From contig JAHEYQ010000003.1 of assembly GCA_023251515.1 (NCBI GenBank), positions 1 to 64,000 on the forward strand: 64,000 nt of DNA. Direction: 5' to 3'. Under the pieces are notes generated by a model. The model saw only the letters and a program-made list of their open reading frames with translations. It had not been told where the DNA came from and made no database searches. Shown one piece after another: positions 55,425 through 63,207 of the stretch (the first letter of the stretch is position 1; each line of letters opens with the position of its first letter). The position numbers and the translations under genes were made by a program. Source of the DNA: Bacteroidales bacterium. Its GTDB lineage: Bacteria; Bacteroidota; Bacteroidia; Bacteroidales; JACABE01.

Positions 55425-55438
55425 TAAAATCAGTAAGT
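55400..55438. terminator. Terminator whose stem overlaps the M28 stop codon
   Basis: A perfect 15-bp stem (55400-55414 with 55424-55438) begins inside the coding region; its 9-nt loop and right arm hold the last codons and stop. AAAAG and a T-rich tail follow. It may act on both this gene and the converging RluA-type gene. Confidence 0.7.
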
Positions 55439-55474
55439 AAAAGTTTTTCTTTAGATTCTTTGGTTTTTTGTTCT

Positions 55475-56545
55475 TTATTCTTCCAATTGGTTAAAATTTG
55501 AGTACTTTCTCCATTTTTCTATTACCAATTGCATGTCTTCTGGCAAATCTGAATCGAAAAATATTTCTTTTCCGGTAGTTGGATGAATAAATCCTAATGA
55601 TTTGGCGTGCAATGAATGACGTGGAATAATCTTGAAACAATTTTCAATAAATTGTTTATACTTGGTATAGGTTGTTCCTTTAATTATTTGATTTCCACCA
55701 TAAGTTTCATCATTAAAAATAGGATGTCCGATAAATTTTAAGTGTGTTCTGATTTGATGTGTGCGACCGGTTTCCAGTTCACATTCTATTAGTGTGATAT
55801 AACCAAATCTTTCCAATACTCTGTAATGTGTTATGGCTGTTTTGCCAGCGCTTCCATCGGGGAAAACGGTCATTATTTTTCTATCGCGTGGATGACGGCC
55901 GATATTTCCTTCGATAGTACCTTCTTCTTCCTGAAAATCGCCCCAAACCAACGCCTGATATTTACGCTTTATACTATGGTCGAAAAATTGACGGGCAAGA
56001 TGAATTTGTGTCATTTCGTTTTTTGCAACTAACAATACCCCAGATGTATTTTTATCGATACGATGGCAGAGATAGGGCTTGTTTGATTCGCTGAGTTCTT
56101 TGCCATTTTTCATTAAATGAAACGAAAGTGCATTTACCAGAGTGCCGGTATAATTGCCGTAGCCCGGATGTACAACCATTTCGGGTGTTTTGTTTACAAG
56201 AAGCAAATCATTGTCTTCATAAATAATGTTTACAGGAATATCTTGCGGTATAATTTCTATTTCGCGTGGCGGATATGCCATTACGATACTTATTACATCC
56301 AATGGTTTTACCCTGTAATTGGGTTTTATTGGTTTGTCGTTTACAAGAATATTTCCGGCATGGGCAGCATTCTGAATTTTGTTTCTGGTGGCATTCTCGA
56401 TGCGAATCATCAAGTATTTATCGATTCGGAGTAAGCCTTGTCCTTTGTCAACTACAAAGCGGTAATGCTCGTATAAATCCTGTTCTTCTTCTTCAATTAT
56501 CAGGTTGTTTTCGTCTTCTGCAAGTATTTGATTTTCTTCTGTCAT
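55475..56545 (-). CDS. rluD: RluA-family pseudouridine synthase (RluD type)
   Basis: This 356-residue enzyme isomerises uridines in 23S rRNA. An S4 RNA-binding domain at about 35-90 (LLRIDKYLMIRIENATRN, AGNILVNDKPIKPNYRV) precedes the catalytic domain with HRIDKNTSG (161-169, D164 as nucleophile). RTHQIRTHLKFIGHPI and DETYGGNQ follow. The S4-plus-synthase layout points to the RluC/RluD types; the exact target site is inferred. It lies 9 bp after the T9SS cargo gene, at the end of a three-gene operon. Confidence 0.92.
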   Translation of the reverse strand: MTEENQILAEDENNLIIEEEEQDLYEHYRFVVDKGQGLLRIDKYLMIRIENATRNKIQNAAHAGNILVNDKPIKPNYRVKPLDVISIVMAYPPREIEIIPQDIPVNIIYEDNDLLLVNKTPEMVVHPGYGNYTGTLVNALSFHLMKNGKELSESNKPYLCHRIDKNTSGVLLVAKNEMTQIHLARQFFDHSIKRKYQALVWGDFQEEEGTIEGNIGRHPRDRKIMTVFPDGSAGKTAITHYRVLERFGYITLIECELETGRTHQIRTHLKFIGHPIFNDETYGGNQIIKGTTYTKYKQFIENCFKIIPRHSLHAKSLGFIHPTTGKEIFFDSDLPEDMQLVIEKWRKYSNFNQLEE

Positions 56546-56554
56546 GTATTCTGT

Positions 56555-58489
56555 TTATCGTGATATTATAAGTTTTTTGGTAATTTGGCTTTTGCTTGTA
56601 ATGTCGGTTATTTTTACAAAATAAACGCCATTACTTAATTGATTGATGTTTATTTCATTTTTTAGTTCTGACTGATACAATTTGTTGCCCAGAATATCAA
56701 AAACCTGTAGTAAATATTCGCTGTTTTGTTTGTTTGCGCTTGATTGTAAATTGATTTGTAAGTTGCCGTCTCTTAATGGATTTGGATAAATTTCGAAAGC
56801 AAAGTTGTTTTTTTCAACAGTATTGATTCCTAAAAAATCTACTCCGAAAACGGGACGTATCATCAATGAGCCTTTTAAAAAAGATTGGTTCCAGCTTCCG
56901 CTTGAGTTATAAAAAATCCGACTTTCGGATGATGTATTTCTGTCGAATCCGATGTTCATATTATCGTCGGTGGATTGTATGCAGCCAACATATATTTTTC
57001 CACTTACTTTTAATTGTCTGTCTAAGAAAAAGGTTTGATATTTATTGAATTCAGAAATTTCCAAAGGCAATATTGGATTGCTGCTATAGATTGTGTCGCC
57101 GGGTAAGCCACTGCCGTTATCTGCCCAAACACAAAGTTTAAAATATTTCAGATTGCTGTTGTTGTATGTTGAGTTGAAAAACATTTGAACTGCAACCAAT
57201 GTGTCGGGATTATTGAGGGTGAACTGATATGCCAGTTTTGACCCTGCAGGTGTTAACCCGTATCCGTTTTCGGCAGTGCCATCATCATAAGCATAGTAAT
57301 CCTGAAAATTCTGAATAAAGATATTGGTGTCGTTTTGAACCCTGAAATCCTGACCTATACCTTCTTTGAAAATATGTCTGATTTCGTATTTTGTTTTGTT
57401 GGCAACAGCTTGTGGAAATGTATAGTCAACGGGTGGACGCGAATGGTAGTTATAGGTTTGAAATCCGTTGGTCAGGTAGGGGTCTATATTGCTAAAACCG
57501 CCGTTATAAGTGTGTACGAGTACTCCGTTCTGACTACGTATTTCGTATTTGTAACTCGAAGCATGGGCTACATTATCTAAATTGCTCAGCAAAACGGTTC
57601 TTAGTGAATCTTTTAGCTCAGCAGCTACAAACTGGCTGGCTGGCATTGCTTCGTAATATTTTAAGAATGAGGGTGCTTTTTCAACAAATGTGAGGTCTTT
57701 GCGGGCGGTATCTGTTTTGGTACGGTTTATTCCCAGATATACGTAGTCGATATTCCATTGGTCGCAATTGCCCGACCAGCTGGGGATAATATTGTTGCCG
57801 AGGCTGCTGTAATTGCGGAAACGGAAACGAAATCCGTTTTTATAATATTTTGCAGTATCGTTTACCGGAAGAATTACATATTTAAAGTATCTGTTGTTGT
57901 TTTTATAGATTGAATCTAAAATCATTCCTTTGGTACTCCATGCATGGTTCCATGTTTGCTGAACTGGTGCATAAAATTCCAAAACCAATGAATCGTCGGT
58001 TTCGGGTGCATCGCCCAATCGTTCCCAGGCTGCTCCTCTGCCACCTCCGGGTTGGAAATAGAAGCTGAAGTATAGCGAATCTGATGGTTTGATGGCTTTT
58101 AATGCCGGGCTGAAAACACTATCGAGACGGATGGGCTGCGAGGTGAGGGTATCTGCCGAAAATTGCGATACGGTGGCATTCGGATAAATGGTTCCGGCCT
58201 GATTAAGTGCATCGAAAGTTGCTACGCCGATACTTGGTGGATAAATAGCAAACTGAGTGTTGATAAATACGTAGTTATCTGCCCACAAATTGCTGTCGGG
58301 ATATAAAGTATAGTTAGAAAAATCGTCAATAAAAGGCAACTTAACTGCTTCAATCGTTGATTTTTGTTTTTTGCGGGCTTGTTTGCTTTTGTTTAATTGC
58401 GGATTGTTACCCAATGGCAGCAGTATTTCCTGCGACCATGCGGTATTTGCAAATATTGCTATAATTATGAACAAAACAATTTTCTTCAT
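56555..58489 (-). CDS. T9SS cargo protein with type A C-terminal sorting domain
   Basis: This 644-residue protein has a signal peptide (MKKIVLFIIIAIFANTAWSQ) and a large region with jelly-roll and beta-sandwich character. It ends in a type A sorting domain: FEIYPNPLRDGNLQINL, VFDILGNKLYQ, INQLSNGVYFVKI and a final KKLIISR. It should be exported by type IX secretion and anchored at the cell surface. No enzymatic motif was found; repeated aromatic patterns may bind glycans. It lies 10 bp after the PASTA gene, so the operon is PASTA - cargo - rluD. Confidence 0.88.
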   Translation of the reverse strand: MKKIVLFIIIAIFANTAWSQEILLPLGNNPQLNKSKQARKKQKSTIEAVKLPFIDDFSNYTLYPDSNLWADNYVFINTQFAIYPPSIGVATFDALNQAGTIYPNATVSQFSADTLTSQPIRLDSVFSPALKAIKPSDSLYFSFYFQPGGGRGAAWERLGDAPETDDSLVLEFYAPVQQTWNHAWSTKGMILDSIYKNNNRYFKYVILPVNDTAKYYKNGFRFRFRNYSSLGNNIIPSWSGNCDQWNIDYVYLGINRTKTDTARKDLTFVEKAPSFLKYYEAMPASQFVAAELKDSLRTVLLSNLDNVAHASSYKYEIRSQNGVLVHTYNGGFSNIDPYLTNGFQTYNYHSRPPVDYTFPQAVANKTKYEIRHIFKEGIGQDFRVQNDTNIFIQNFQDYYAYDDGTAENGYGLTPAGSKLAYQFTLNNPDTLVAVQMFFNSTYNNSNLKYFKLCVWADNGSGLPGDTIYSSNPILPLEISEFNKYQTFFLDRQLKVSGKIYVGCIQSTDDNMNIGFDRNTSSESRIFYNSSGSWNQSFLKGSLMIRPVFGVDFLGINTVEKNNFAFEIYPNPLRDGNLQINLQSSANKQNSEYLLQVFDILGNKLYQSELKNEININQLSNGVYFVKITDITSKSQITKKLIISR

Positions 58490-58499
58490 CTTATTTTTT

Positions 58500-59330
58500 T
58501 TAAAATTCTGACGATTCTTCGGCTGTTGAATCGTATTTGTAATTATTAATTAATTCGTTAAAGTTTACTTTTTTATCTGATCGATACCAGATATCTATCG
58601 TTTGACCCATGTTTATGGGTTTGCCTGAACCATAGGCAGGGCTTTGACGGAATACACGCGAATGCACGGTATCTTTGCCATCCATAAATATTTCGCTTCC
58701 GAGGTTTAACGACGAGTTTCTGAGAATTCTCATCACTTCGCTTTGTTTTTTTCCTAACAAAAACGGAACCATCATCATCTGTCCGCCAGTTCCTTGTCCC
58801 AAAACCAAATCAATACGGGCACCTTTTTTAATAAATTCGCCAGCTGCAATTGTTTTGCCGTTGTATTTCTGTTCGAGTACGGCATTTTTGGCTATATCGG
58901 GCTTGTATTCAAGGCTTCCGACTTCTAAATTATAGGTTTCGAGCAACGAAATGGCCTGTCGCAACGATAAATCGGATAAATCGGGCATACTTACTTTGTC
59001 GGGTACATCCGAAACCACTGTAAGATAAATGGTTCGGCTGTGTTTAACTTTGGCATTCGGGAATGGATCCTGAGCCACTATGCTGCCTTTGGGGCGTTTG
59101 ATATCGTAAACCGAGTCAACCACAACAAATTCAAAACCATTGTCGTTAGAGTAATTTTCTAACTCATCCACCTGCATTCCCCTAAAATCGGGCACCGAAA
59201 ACGCCTGTCCGTGATGGGTATAAAACCTCAGCGAAAGTATTATTAAAAATATGCTTGCAAGAGCAATGCCTATTGCCAGAAACAATTGTTTGAAAAAAAC
59301 ACGGCTTTTCAGAAAATTTATTAAACTCAT
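58500..59330 (-). CDS. Membrane-anchored PASTA-domain protein
   Basis: This 276-residue protein has one N-terminal transmembrane helix (LFLAIGIALASIFLIILSLRF) and three PASTA repeats outside: VPDFRGMQVDELENYSNDNG, MPDLSDLSLRQAISLLETYN and VPFLLGKKQSEVMRILRNSS. PASTA domains bind peptidoglycan or other cell-wall polymers. The protein has no kinase or transpeptidase part, so it may act as a cell-wall sensor or scaffold. It is the first gene of the PASTA - T9SS cargo - rluD operon, a common Bacteroidota order. Confidence 0.9.
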   Translation of the reverse strand: MSLINFLKSRVFFKQLFLAIGIALASIFLIILSLRFYTHHGQAFSVPDFRGMQVDELENYSNDNGFEFVVVDSVYDIKRPKGSIVAQDPFPNAKVKHSRTIYLTVVSDVPDKVSMPDLSDLSLRQAISLLETYNLEVGSLEYKPDIAKNAVLEQKYNGKTIAAGEFIKKGARIDLVLGQGTGGQMMMVPFLLGKKQSEVMRILRNSSLNLGSEIFMDGKDTVHSRVFRQSPAYGSGKPINMGQTIDIWYRSDKKVNFNELINNYKYDSTAEESSEF

Positions 59331-59420
59331 TAGTAGCGTTTTTACCTATGCAATAATGTTTTATTTATGATGCAGTTACAATAACTTAGTTTTACTTAAT
59401 TTATTGTTTTACATGCTTTG

Positions 59421-59428
59421 CAAATTTA
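59421..59428 (-). promoter_or_regulatory. -7 box of the PASTA operon
   Basis: TAAATTTG on the minus strand matches TAnnTTTG, 91 bp before the ATG at 59330. The adjacent 59331-59565 holds nothing else I can support. Confidence 0.45.
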
Positions 59429-59565
59429 CAATATTTTTTTGTATATCCGAAACATAAGCCTATGCAATACCAATTTGGTTCTGAAATTTTAGCCAGAGGG
59501 TTTGTTTGAAGAGCTTCGATAATCAGGGTTTATTACTGGAAATCGTAAAATGCTGTAATACAGCG

Positions 59566-59817
59566 TTGGAAAGCACGTCAAAGTGGTTGGAAAGCATGTT
59601 AAATTCATTGGAAGACATGTAAAATAGGTTGGAAAGTATGTATAAGATGTTGGAAGATATGTAAAAACTACTGGAAGTAAATTCAATGCTATTGGAAAGT
59701 ATATTAAAGATATAGGAAGCTACCTTTATATTCTTGGAAGGCAGCTCAAAATGCCTGGAGGACATCACAATGTTGTTGGAAGGCATCTAAATGAACCTGG
59801 TAATTATATTTAGATGT
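59566..59817. repeat. 21-bp phase-locked tandem array, 12 units (array 3)
   Basis: Units start every 21 bp without an indel at 59566, 59587, 59608, 59629, 59650, 59671, 59692, 59713, 59734, 59755, 59776 and 59797. The unit core is TTGGAAGNNATGTAAA, the same as array 1 at 5314, although single units differ. The last unit (59797) is weak. On the minus strand heptapeptides of SN-x-FYM and LPT-x-FTC types can be read, as in array 1. It lies in the divergent gap between the PASTA gene and the gene at 60013, upstream of the latter's promoter and not overlapping it. Function unknown. Confidence 0.9.
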
Positions 59818-59937
59818 ATTGTAACTATTGCAGGGCAAATAATACCCCAAAACAACAAATTTTTTACAATTGATATCAATTATAACTCTTTGAAAATTAA
59901 TTTTAAAGAAAATATTTTTAAAAATAGTATAAGAAAA

Positions 59938-59969
59938 TTTGGTTTCAGTTCTGTTCTGTGTTATTTTTG
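59938..59969 (+). promoter_or_regulatory. Promoter of the gene at 60013
   Basis: TTTG (59938-59941), 20 bp, then TATTTTTG (59962-59969) is an almost exact Bacteroidota promoter. It leaves a leader of about 37 nt before the ATG at 60013. Confidence 0.7.
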
Positions 59970-60012
59970 TAACAGTAAAAAATCATAATTATTAATAAAA
60001 AATCAATTTTTT

Positions 60013-60927
60013 ATGAATAGATATAAAGAAAACAAATTGAGTATGTACCGCACAGTGTTAGAATGGTACAAAATACATGAAGCAGAAGTAAATGCTATTC
60101 CGATGCTTAAAACATTTATCCTAAGCATAATAGATGAAGTAACAAAAATTGAAGGTTTGAATGTAATGCATCAAACCGATTTAACAGGTTTTACTTTAGA
60201 AAAACGCCAAATCCGCGATAATCTTGAAAAATCAGCAATGCAATTGGTATGGACACTTACCGCTTTTTTCGATCATAAAGATTCTATTATAGAGGGAACT
60301 GATATCTCATTTTCGATATCTGACCTTAGAAATGCCTCAGATGAATCATTAAAAATCAATTGTTTAAAATTAATCGGACATGCAACGACTAATATTGCCG
60401 ATATGGCTGATTATGGTTTAACACAACAAATGATTGATGATACAAATGTATATATAGAAAAATTTGCAGCAATAGTAAAAGCACCCCGCCAACGTATTGG
60501 CGAGCGCAAAAGTCAGAAAGAAAAAATGGATATTAGTTTCAGAGCAATTGATAAACTGATGGGTCGTTTGGATAAAACCGCCAATTTGTTGCGTCTCAAT
60601 CGCGAAGATTTGTTTGTATCCTACACCTCGGCCCGTGTAATGGTAGATTTGAAAGGAAAATCAAAGTCGCCCGAAATCAAAACCGGAATGGAAGGTATCG
60701 TAACAGATTTTGAAACCGAACAACCCATAGCCGGTGCCGAAGTAAAAGCCGACAATGGCAAAACTGTAGTAAAAACCGACGACGAAGGCTACTATCGAAT
60801 AGCCCTTCCGGCCGGCGAAACCAAAATTCATGTTAGTTACTCAGGATTTACCACCCATACTGAAACCGTTGAAATAGAAGACGGTATTCTGTTTGAAAAC
60901 GATATAGAACTGGAAAAGCCGGAGTAG
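60013..60927 (+). CDS. Helical protein with C-terminal carboxypeptidase-regulatory-like domain
   Basis: This 304-residue protein has no signal peptide, so it should stay in the cytoplasm. Residues 1 to about 220 are helical, beginning MNRYKENKLSMYRTVLEWYK; this start pattern occurs in short Bacteroidota proteins of unknown role. About 225-300 is a carboxypeptidase-regulatory-like Ig domain (GMEGIVTDFETEQPIAGAEV, DDEGYYRIALPAGET). Such domains are usually exported, so their presence on a protein without a signal is odd. The last 300 bp look richer in G+C than the first part, hinting at a fused or acquired segment. It follows array 3. Confidence 0.65.
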   Translation: MNRYKENKLSMYRTVLEWYKIHEAEVNAIPMLKTFILSIIDEVTKIEGLNVMHQTDLTGFTLEKRQIRDNLEKSAMQLVWTLTAFFDHKDSIIEGTDISFSISDLRNASDESLKINCLKLIGHATTNIADMADYGLTQQMIDDTNVYIEKFAAIVKAPRQRIGERKSQKEKMDISFRAIDKLMGRLDKTANLLRLNREDLFVSYTSARVMVDLKGKSKSPEIKTGMEGIVTDFETEQPIAGAEVKADNGKTVVKTDDEGYYRIALPAGETKIHVSYSGFTTHTETVEIEDGILFENDIELEKPE

Positions 60928-60958
60928 ATTAGGTATAAACAAATTAATAAAAATAATA

Positions 60959-61002
60959 AATCAACTAAAACACAAACGTCTTGGAATGTGTTTTAGTTGA
61001 TT
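60959..61002 (+). terminator. Long perfect hairpin after the gene at 60013
   Basis: AATCAACTAAAACACA (60959-60974) pairs perfectly over 16 bp with 60987-61002, with a 12-nt loop. There is no U run beyond TT, so termination is likely but not certain. Confidence 0.55.
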
Positions 61003-61021
61003 ATAAAACAATTTATAACCA

Positions 61022-61720
61022 ATGAAAAAGATTTTATTTACAGTTTTTATTACCCTAAATATATTTTTTTCATCAGGACAAAGTTTTAAACTGACAATAC
61101 CAACTAAGATTGAGGTTTTTGATGTTTACGCCGCAATGGATTTAGCTCAAAAAACAGTAGAAATTGATAACAAGTTTGCAATTACTGACTCAATCATAGA
61201 GAAAAAGTGGCAATTACAACATCCTTTATTTTGTATTTTTGAATTAAATTTAGGAAATGATTATAGACCCAGATTTTCTTCATATTTAGGATTTGCAGAA
61301 TCTAAAGATACTTTTTTAGTCACCAAATATTTTAATCAATCTTTATTAATGCCCGAAGGAGTCTCTTATGAATGGTCTTATTTGCAAAATAATATATATA
61401 AATTAGTTGTCCACAAAAAAAACAATAAGAAATTAATATTCAACAATTCAGATATAAAAACTTTTATAGTTGAGAAAACAGGCAAAGAAAGTGATTTTGA
61501 AATTGGAAATTTTGATTATTTTGACTCAGATTATTTAATCAGGATAAAGTTAAATAAAGAATCAATTGTAAAAATAAAAAAAGAAATGGGAGAAATATTA
61601 TATATAAAGGTTTCGATATTAGATAGGATATTCTTTTTATCAATACCTTTTAAAAAGCTAAAAAGTGAAATATTAATAAAAGACAGTATTTATAAAGATT
61701 TTATAGACTCTGTAAAATAG
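61022..61720 (+). CDS. Exported protein of unknown function
   Basis: This 232-residue protein has a signal peptide (MKKILFTVFITLNIFFSSGQ). The mature region is mixed alpha/beta, rich in Lys and Asp, without cysteines or lipobox. I do not recognise the family. It lies alone after the hairpin of the previous gene. There is no sorting tail, so it probably stays in the periplasm. Confidence 0.65.
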   Translation: MKKILFTVFITLNIFFSSGQSFKLTIPTKIEVFDVYAAMDLAQKTVEIDNKFAITDSIIEKKWQLQHPLFCIFELNLGNDYRPRFSSYLGFAESKDTFLVTKYFNQSLLMPEGVSYEWSYLQNNIYKLVVHKKNNKKLIFNNSDIKTFIVEKTGKESDFEIGNFDYFDSDYLIRIKLNKESIVKIKKEMGEILYIKVSILDRIFFLSIPFKKLKSEILIKDSIYKDFIDSVK

Positions 61721-62034
61721 GTAATAAGTATATTGAAAATATTAATATACAGTACTCAAAATCACAAAAAAACTAAAACCCCATCATCAGAAACCATTCC
61801 CGTAAGTAACAGAAAAGAATGGATTTTATTATATAAAAACATATGATCTGTAAGTGGCAAACTGATTTATGCAAGGTAATTCTTTTAATTATTTTTCAAA
61901 GGCATCGTTACCTTTAATTAAATAATCAATTAGCATTAGCAATGAATCATCCTGATTTTTACCAAATTAGGATGATTCATTGCATTTATCTAAAAGTAAT
62001 TGGTTTTTTATTTGGTAAACCCGAATATAGTTTA
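61721..62034. other. Gap with one long hairpin
   Basis: No gene is seen here. The only structure is a perfect 15-bp stem GCAATGAATCATCCT (61939-61953) with 61969-61983. It lacks a T run, so it may mark an old insertion, a regulatory RNA structure or a weak terminator. Confidence 0.4.
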
Positions 62035-62042
62035 TATCTTTG
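62011..62042 (+). promoter_or_regulatory. Promoter of the initiator tRNA gene
   Basis: TTTG (62011-62014), 20 bp, then TATCTTTG (62035-62042) is a textbook Bacteroidota promoter, 47 bp before the tRNA. Confidence 0.75.
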
Positions 62043-62089
62043 CACTCGCAAGTTAAGAAAAGCAGATAGTTCATAAACTAAAGATATAT

Positions 62090-62161
62090 TGCGGGGTGGA
62101 GCAGTGGTAGCTCGGCGGGCTCATAACCCGTAGGTCGTTGGTTCGAATCCGGCCCCCGCTA
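62090..62161 (+). tRNA. Initiator tRNA-Met (anticodon CAT)
   Basis: The sequence folds into a complete cloverleaf with anticodon CAT in CTCATAA. Two marks identify the initiator form. Position 1 (T62090) does not pair with position 72 (T62160), and three G:C pairs stack on the anticodon stem (GGG and CCC). The D stem is GAGC with GCTC and the T loop is TTCGAAT. The 3' CCA is not encoded, so the CCA-adding enzyme must add it. A promoter precedes it and a terminator follows within 6 bp. Confidence 0.95.
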
Positions 62162-62166
62162 CTAAG

Positions 62167-62193
62167 AGGTCAGTCAAAAGCTGACCTTTTTTT
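62167..62193 (+). terminator. Terminator after the initiator tRNA
   Basis: AGGTCAG (62167-62173) pairs with CTGACCT (62181-62187) and continues into seven T. Confidence 0.88.
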
Positions 62194-62211
62194 GTGTTAA
62201 ATTTATTCAAT

Positions 62212-63090
62212 ATGTCGCATAAATCAGGTTTTGTAAATATTTTAGGAAATCCTAATGCAGGAAAATCTACCCTAATGAATGCCGCAATTGGCGAAAAACT
62301 TTCAATTATTACAGCCAAAGCTCAAACTACCCGCCATCGTATTATGGGTATTGCAAATGGCGATGATTACCAGATTGTTTATTCTGATACTCCAGGTATT
62401 GTTAATCCTCACTACAAACTTCACGAATCGATGATGGGTTTTGTACATTCAGCTTTAAAAGATGCTGATGTTTTTTTATTGGTTACCGATATAGGCGAGG
62501 ATTTTAAAAATCAGGATATTCTGGATAAAGTGAAGGAGTCTTGTATCCCTACAATTATCGTTATCAATAAAATAGATTTATCAGATCAGGAAACCGTAGA
62601 ACAAAAAATACAATACTGGAGAGACAAATTTGAATCAGCAGAAATAATTCCGGTTTCGGCTCTGCTTAAGTTTAATATCGAAAAAGTTATAGACAGTATT
62701 CTTGTCAAGCTTCCCGATTCTCCACCATACTTCCCTAAGGATGAATTATCTGATAAAACCATGCGTTTCTTTGCTTCTGAAATTATCCGCGAAAAGATTT
62801 TCGAAAATTATCAGAAAGAAATTCCTTATGCTTGCGAAGTAGTAGTAGAATCTTATAAAGAAGAAGTGCATATCGACAAAATATCGGCTACTATTTTTGT
62901 TGAACGCGAATCGCAAAAAGGGATTGTTATCGGACACAAAGGCAGTGCTTTGAAAAAAGTTGGTACCGAATCGCGTATTGATATTGAAGATTTTGTTCAG
63001 AAAAAAGTATTTCTAGAATTACATGTTAAAGTCAATAAAGACTGGAGAAACAACGATACTTTTCTGAAAAGATTCGGATACGATATCTAA
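62212..63090 (+). CDS. era: GTPase Era
   Basis: Era binds the 3' end of 16S rRNA and helps 30S maturation. The protein of 292 residues from ATG 62212 shows G1 GNPNAGKST, G3 DTPGIV, G4 NKID, and a C-terminal KH domain with GIVIGHKGSALKKVG. An upstream TTG at 62194 lies at the end of the tRNA terminator and is rejected. RsmA, encoded at the left end of the window, modifies the same rRNA region. The der GTPase gene follows 117 bp later. Confidence 0.97.
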   Translation: MSHKSGFVNILGNPNAGKSTLMNAAIGEKLSIITAKAQTTRHRIMGIANGDDYQIVYSDTPGIVNPHYKLHESMMGFVHSALKDADVFLLVTDIGEDFKNQDILDKVKESCIPTIIVINKIDLSDQETVEQKIQYWRDKFESAEIIPVSALLKFNIEKVIDSILVKLPDSPPYFPKDELSDKTMRFFASEIIREKIFENYQKEIPYACEVVVESYKEEVHIDKISATIFVERESQKGIVIGHKGSALKKVGTESRIDIEDFVQKKVFLELHVKVNKDWRNNDTFLKRFGYDI

Positions 63091-63113
63091 TATAAATAAT
63101 TAAATTAATTTGA

Positions 63114-63170
63114 TTTTGAGCATATAACTTTAAGTACTTTAGATACTTTAAGTATTTTAAGTGCTCAAAA
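63114..63170. repeat. Inverted repeat enclosing ACTTTAAGTA direct repeats
   Basis: TTTTGAGCA (63114-63122) and TGCTCAAAA (63162-63170) are exact complements and enclose two copies of ACTTTAAGTA (63127-63136 and 63145-63154), 18 bp apart, with related fragments between. It lies between era and der, just before the der -7 box. Function unknown. Confidence 0.6.
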
Positions 63171-63175
63171 ATTTG

Positions 63176-63183
63176 TAATTTTG
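63176..63183 (+). promoter_or_regulatory. -7 box of der
   Basis: TAATTTTG matches TAnnTTTG, 24 bp before the der ATG. Confidence 0.45.
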
Positions 63184-63207
63184 CAAAAAAGAAAATAAAT
63201 AACCGAG

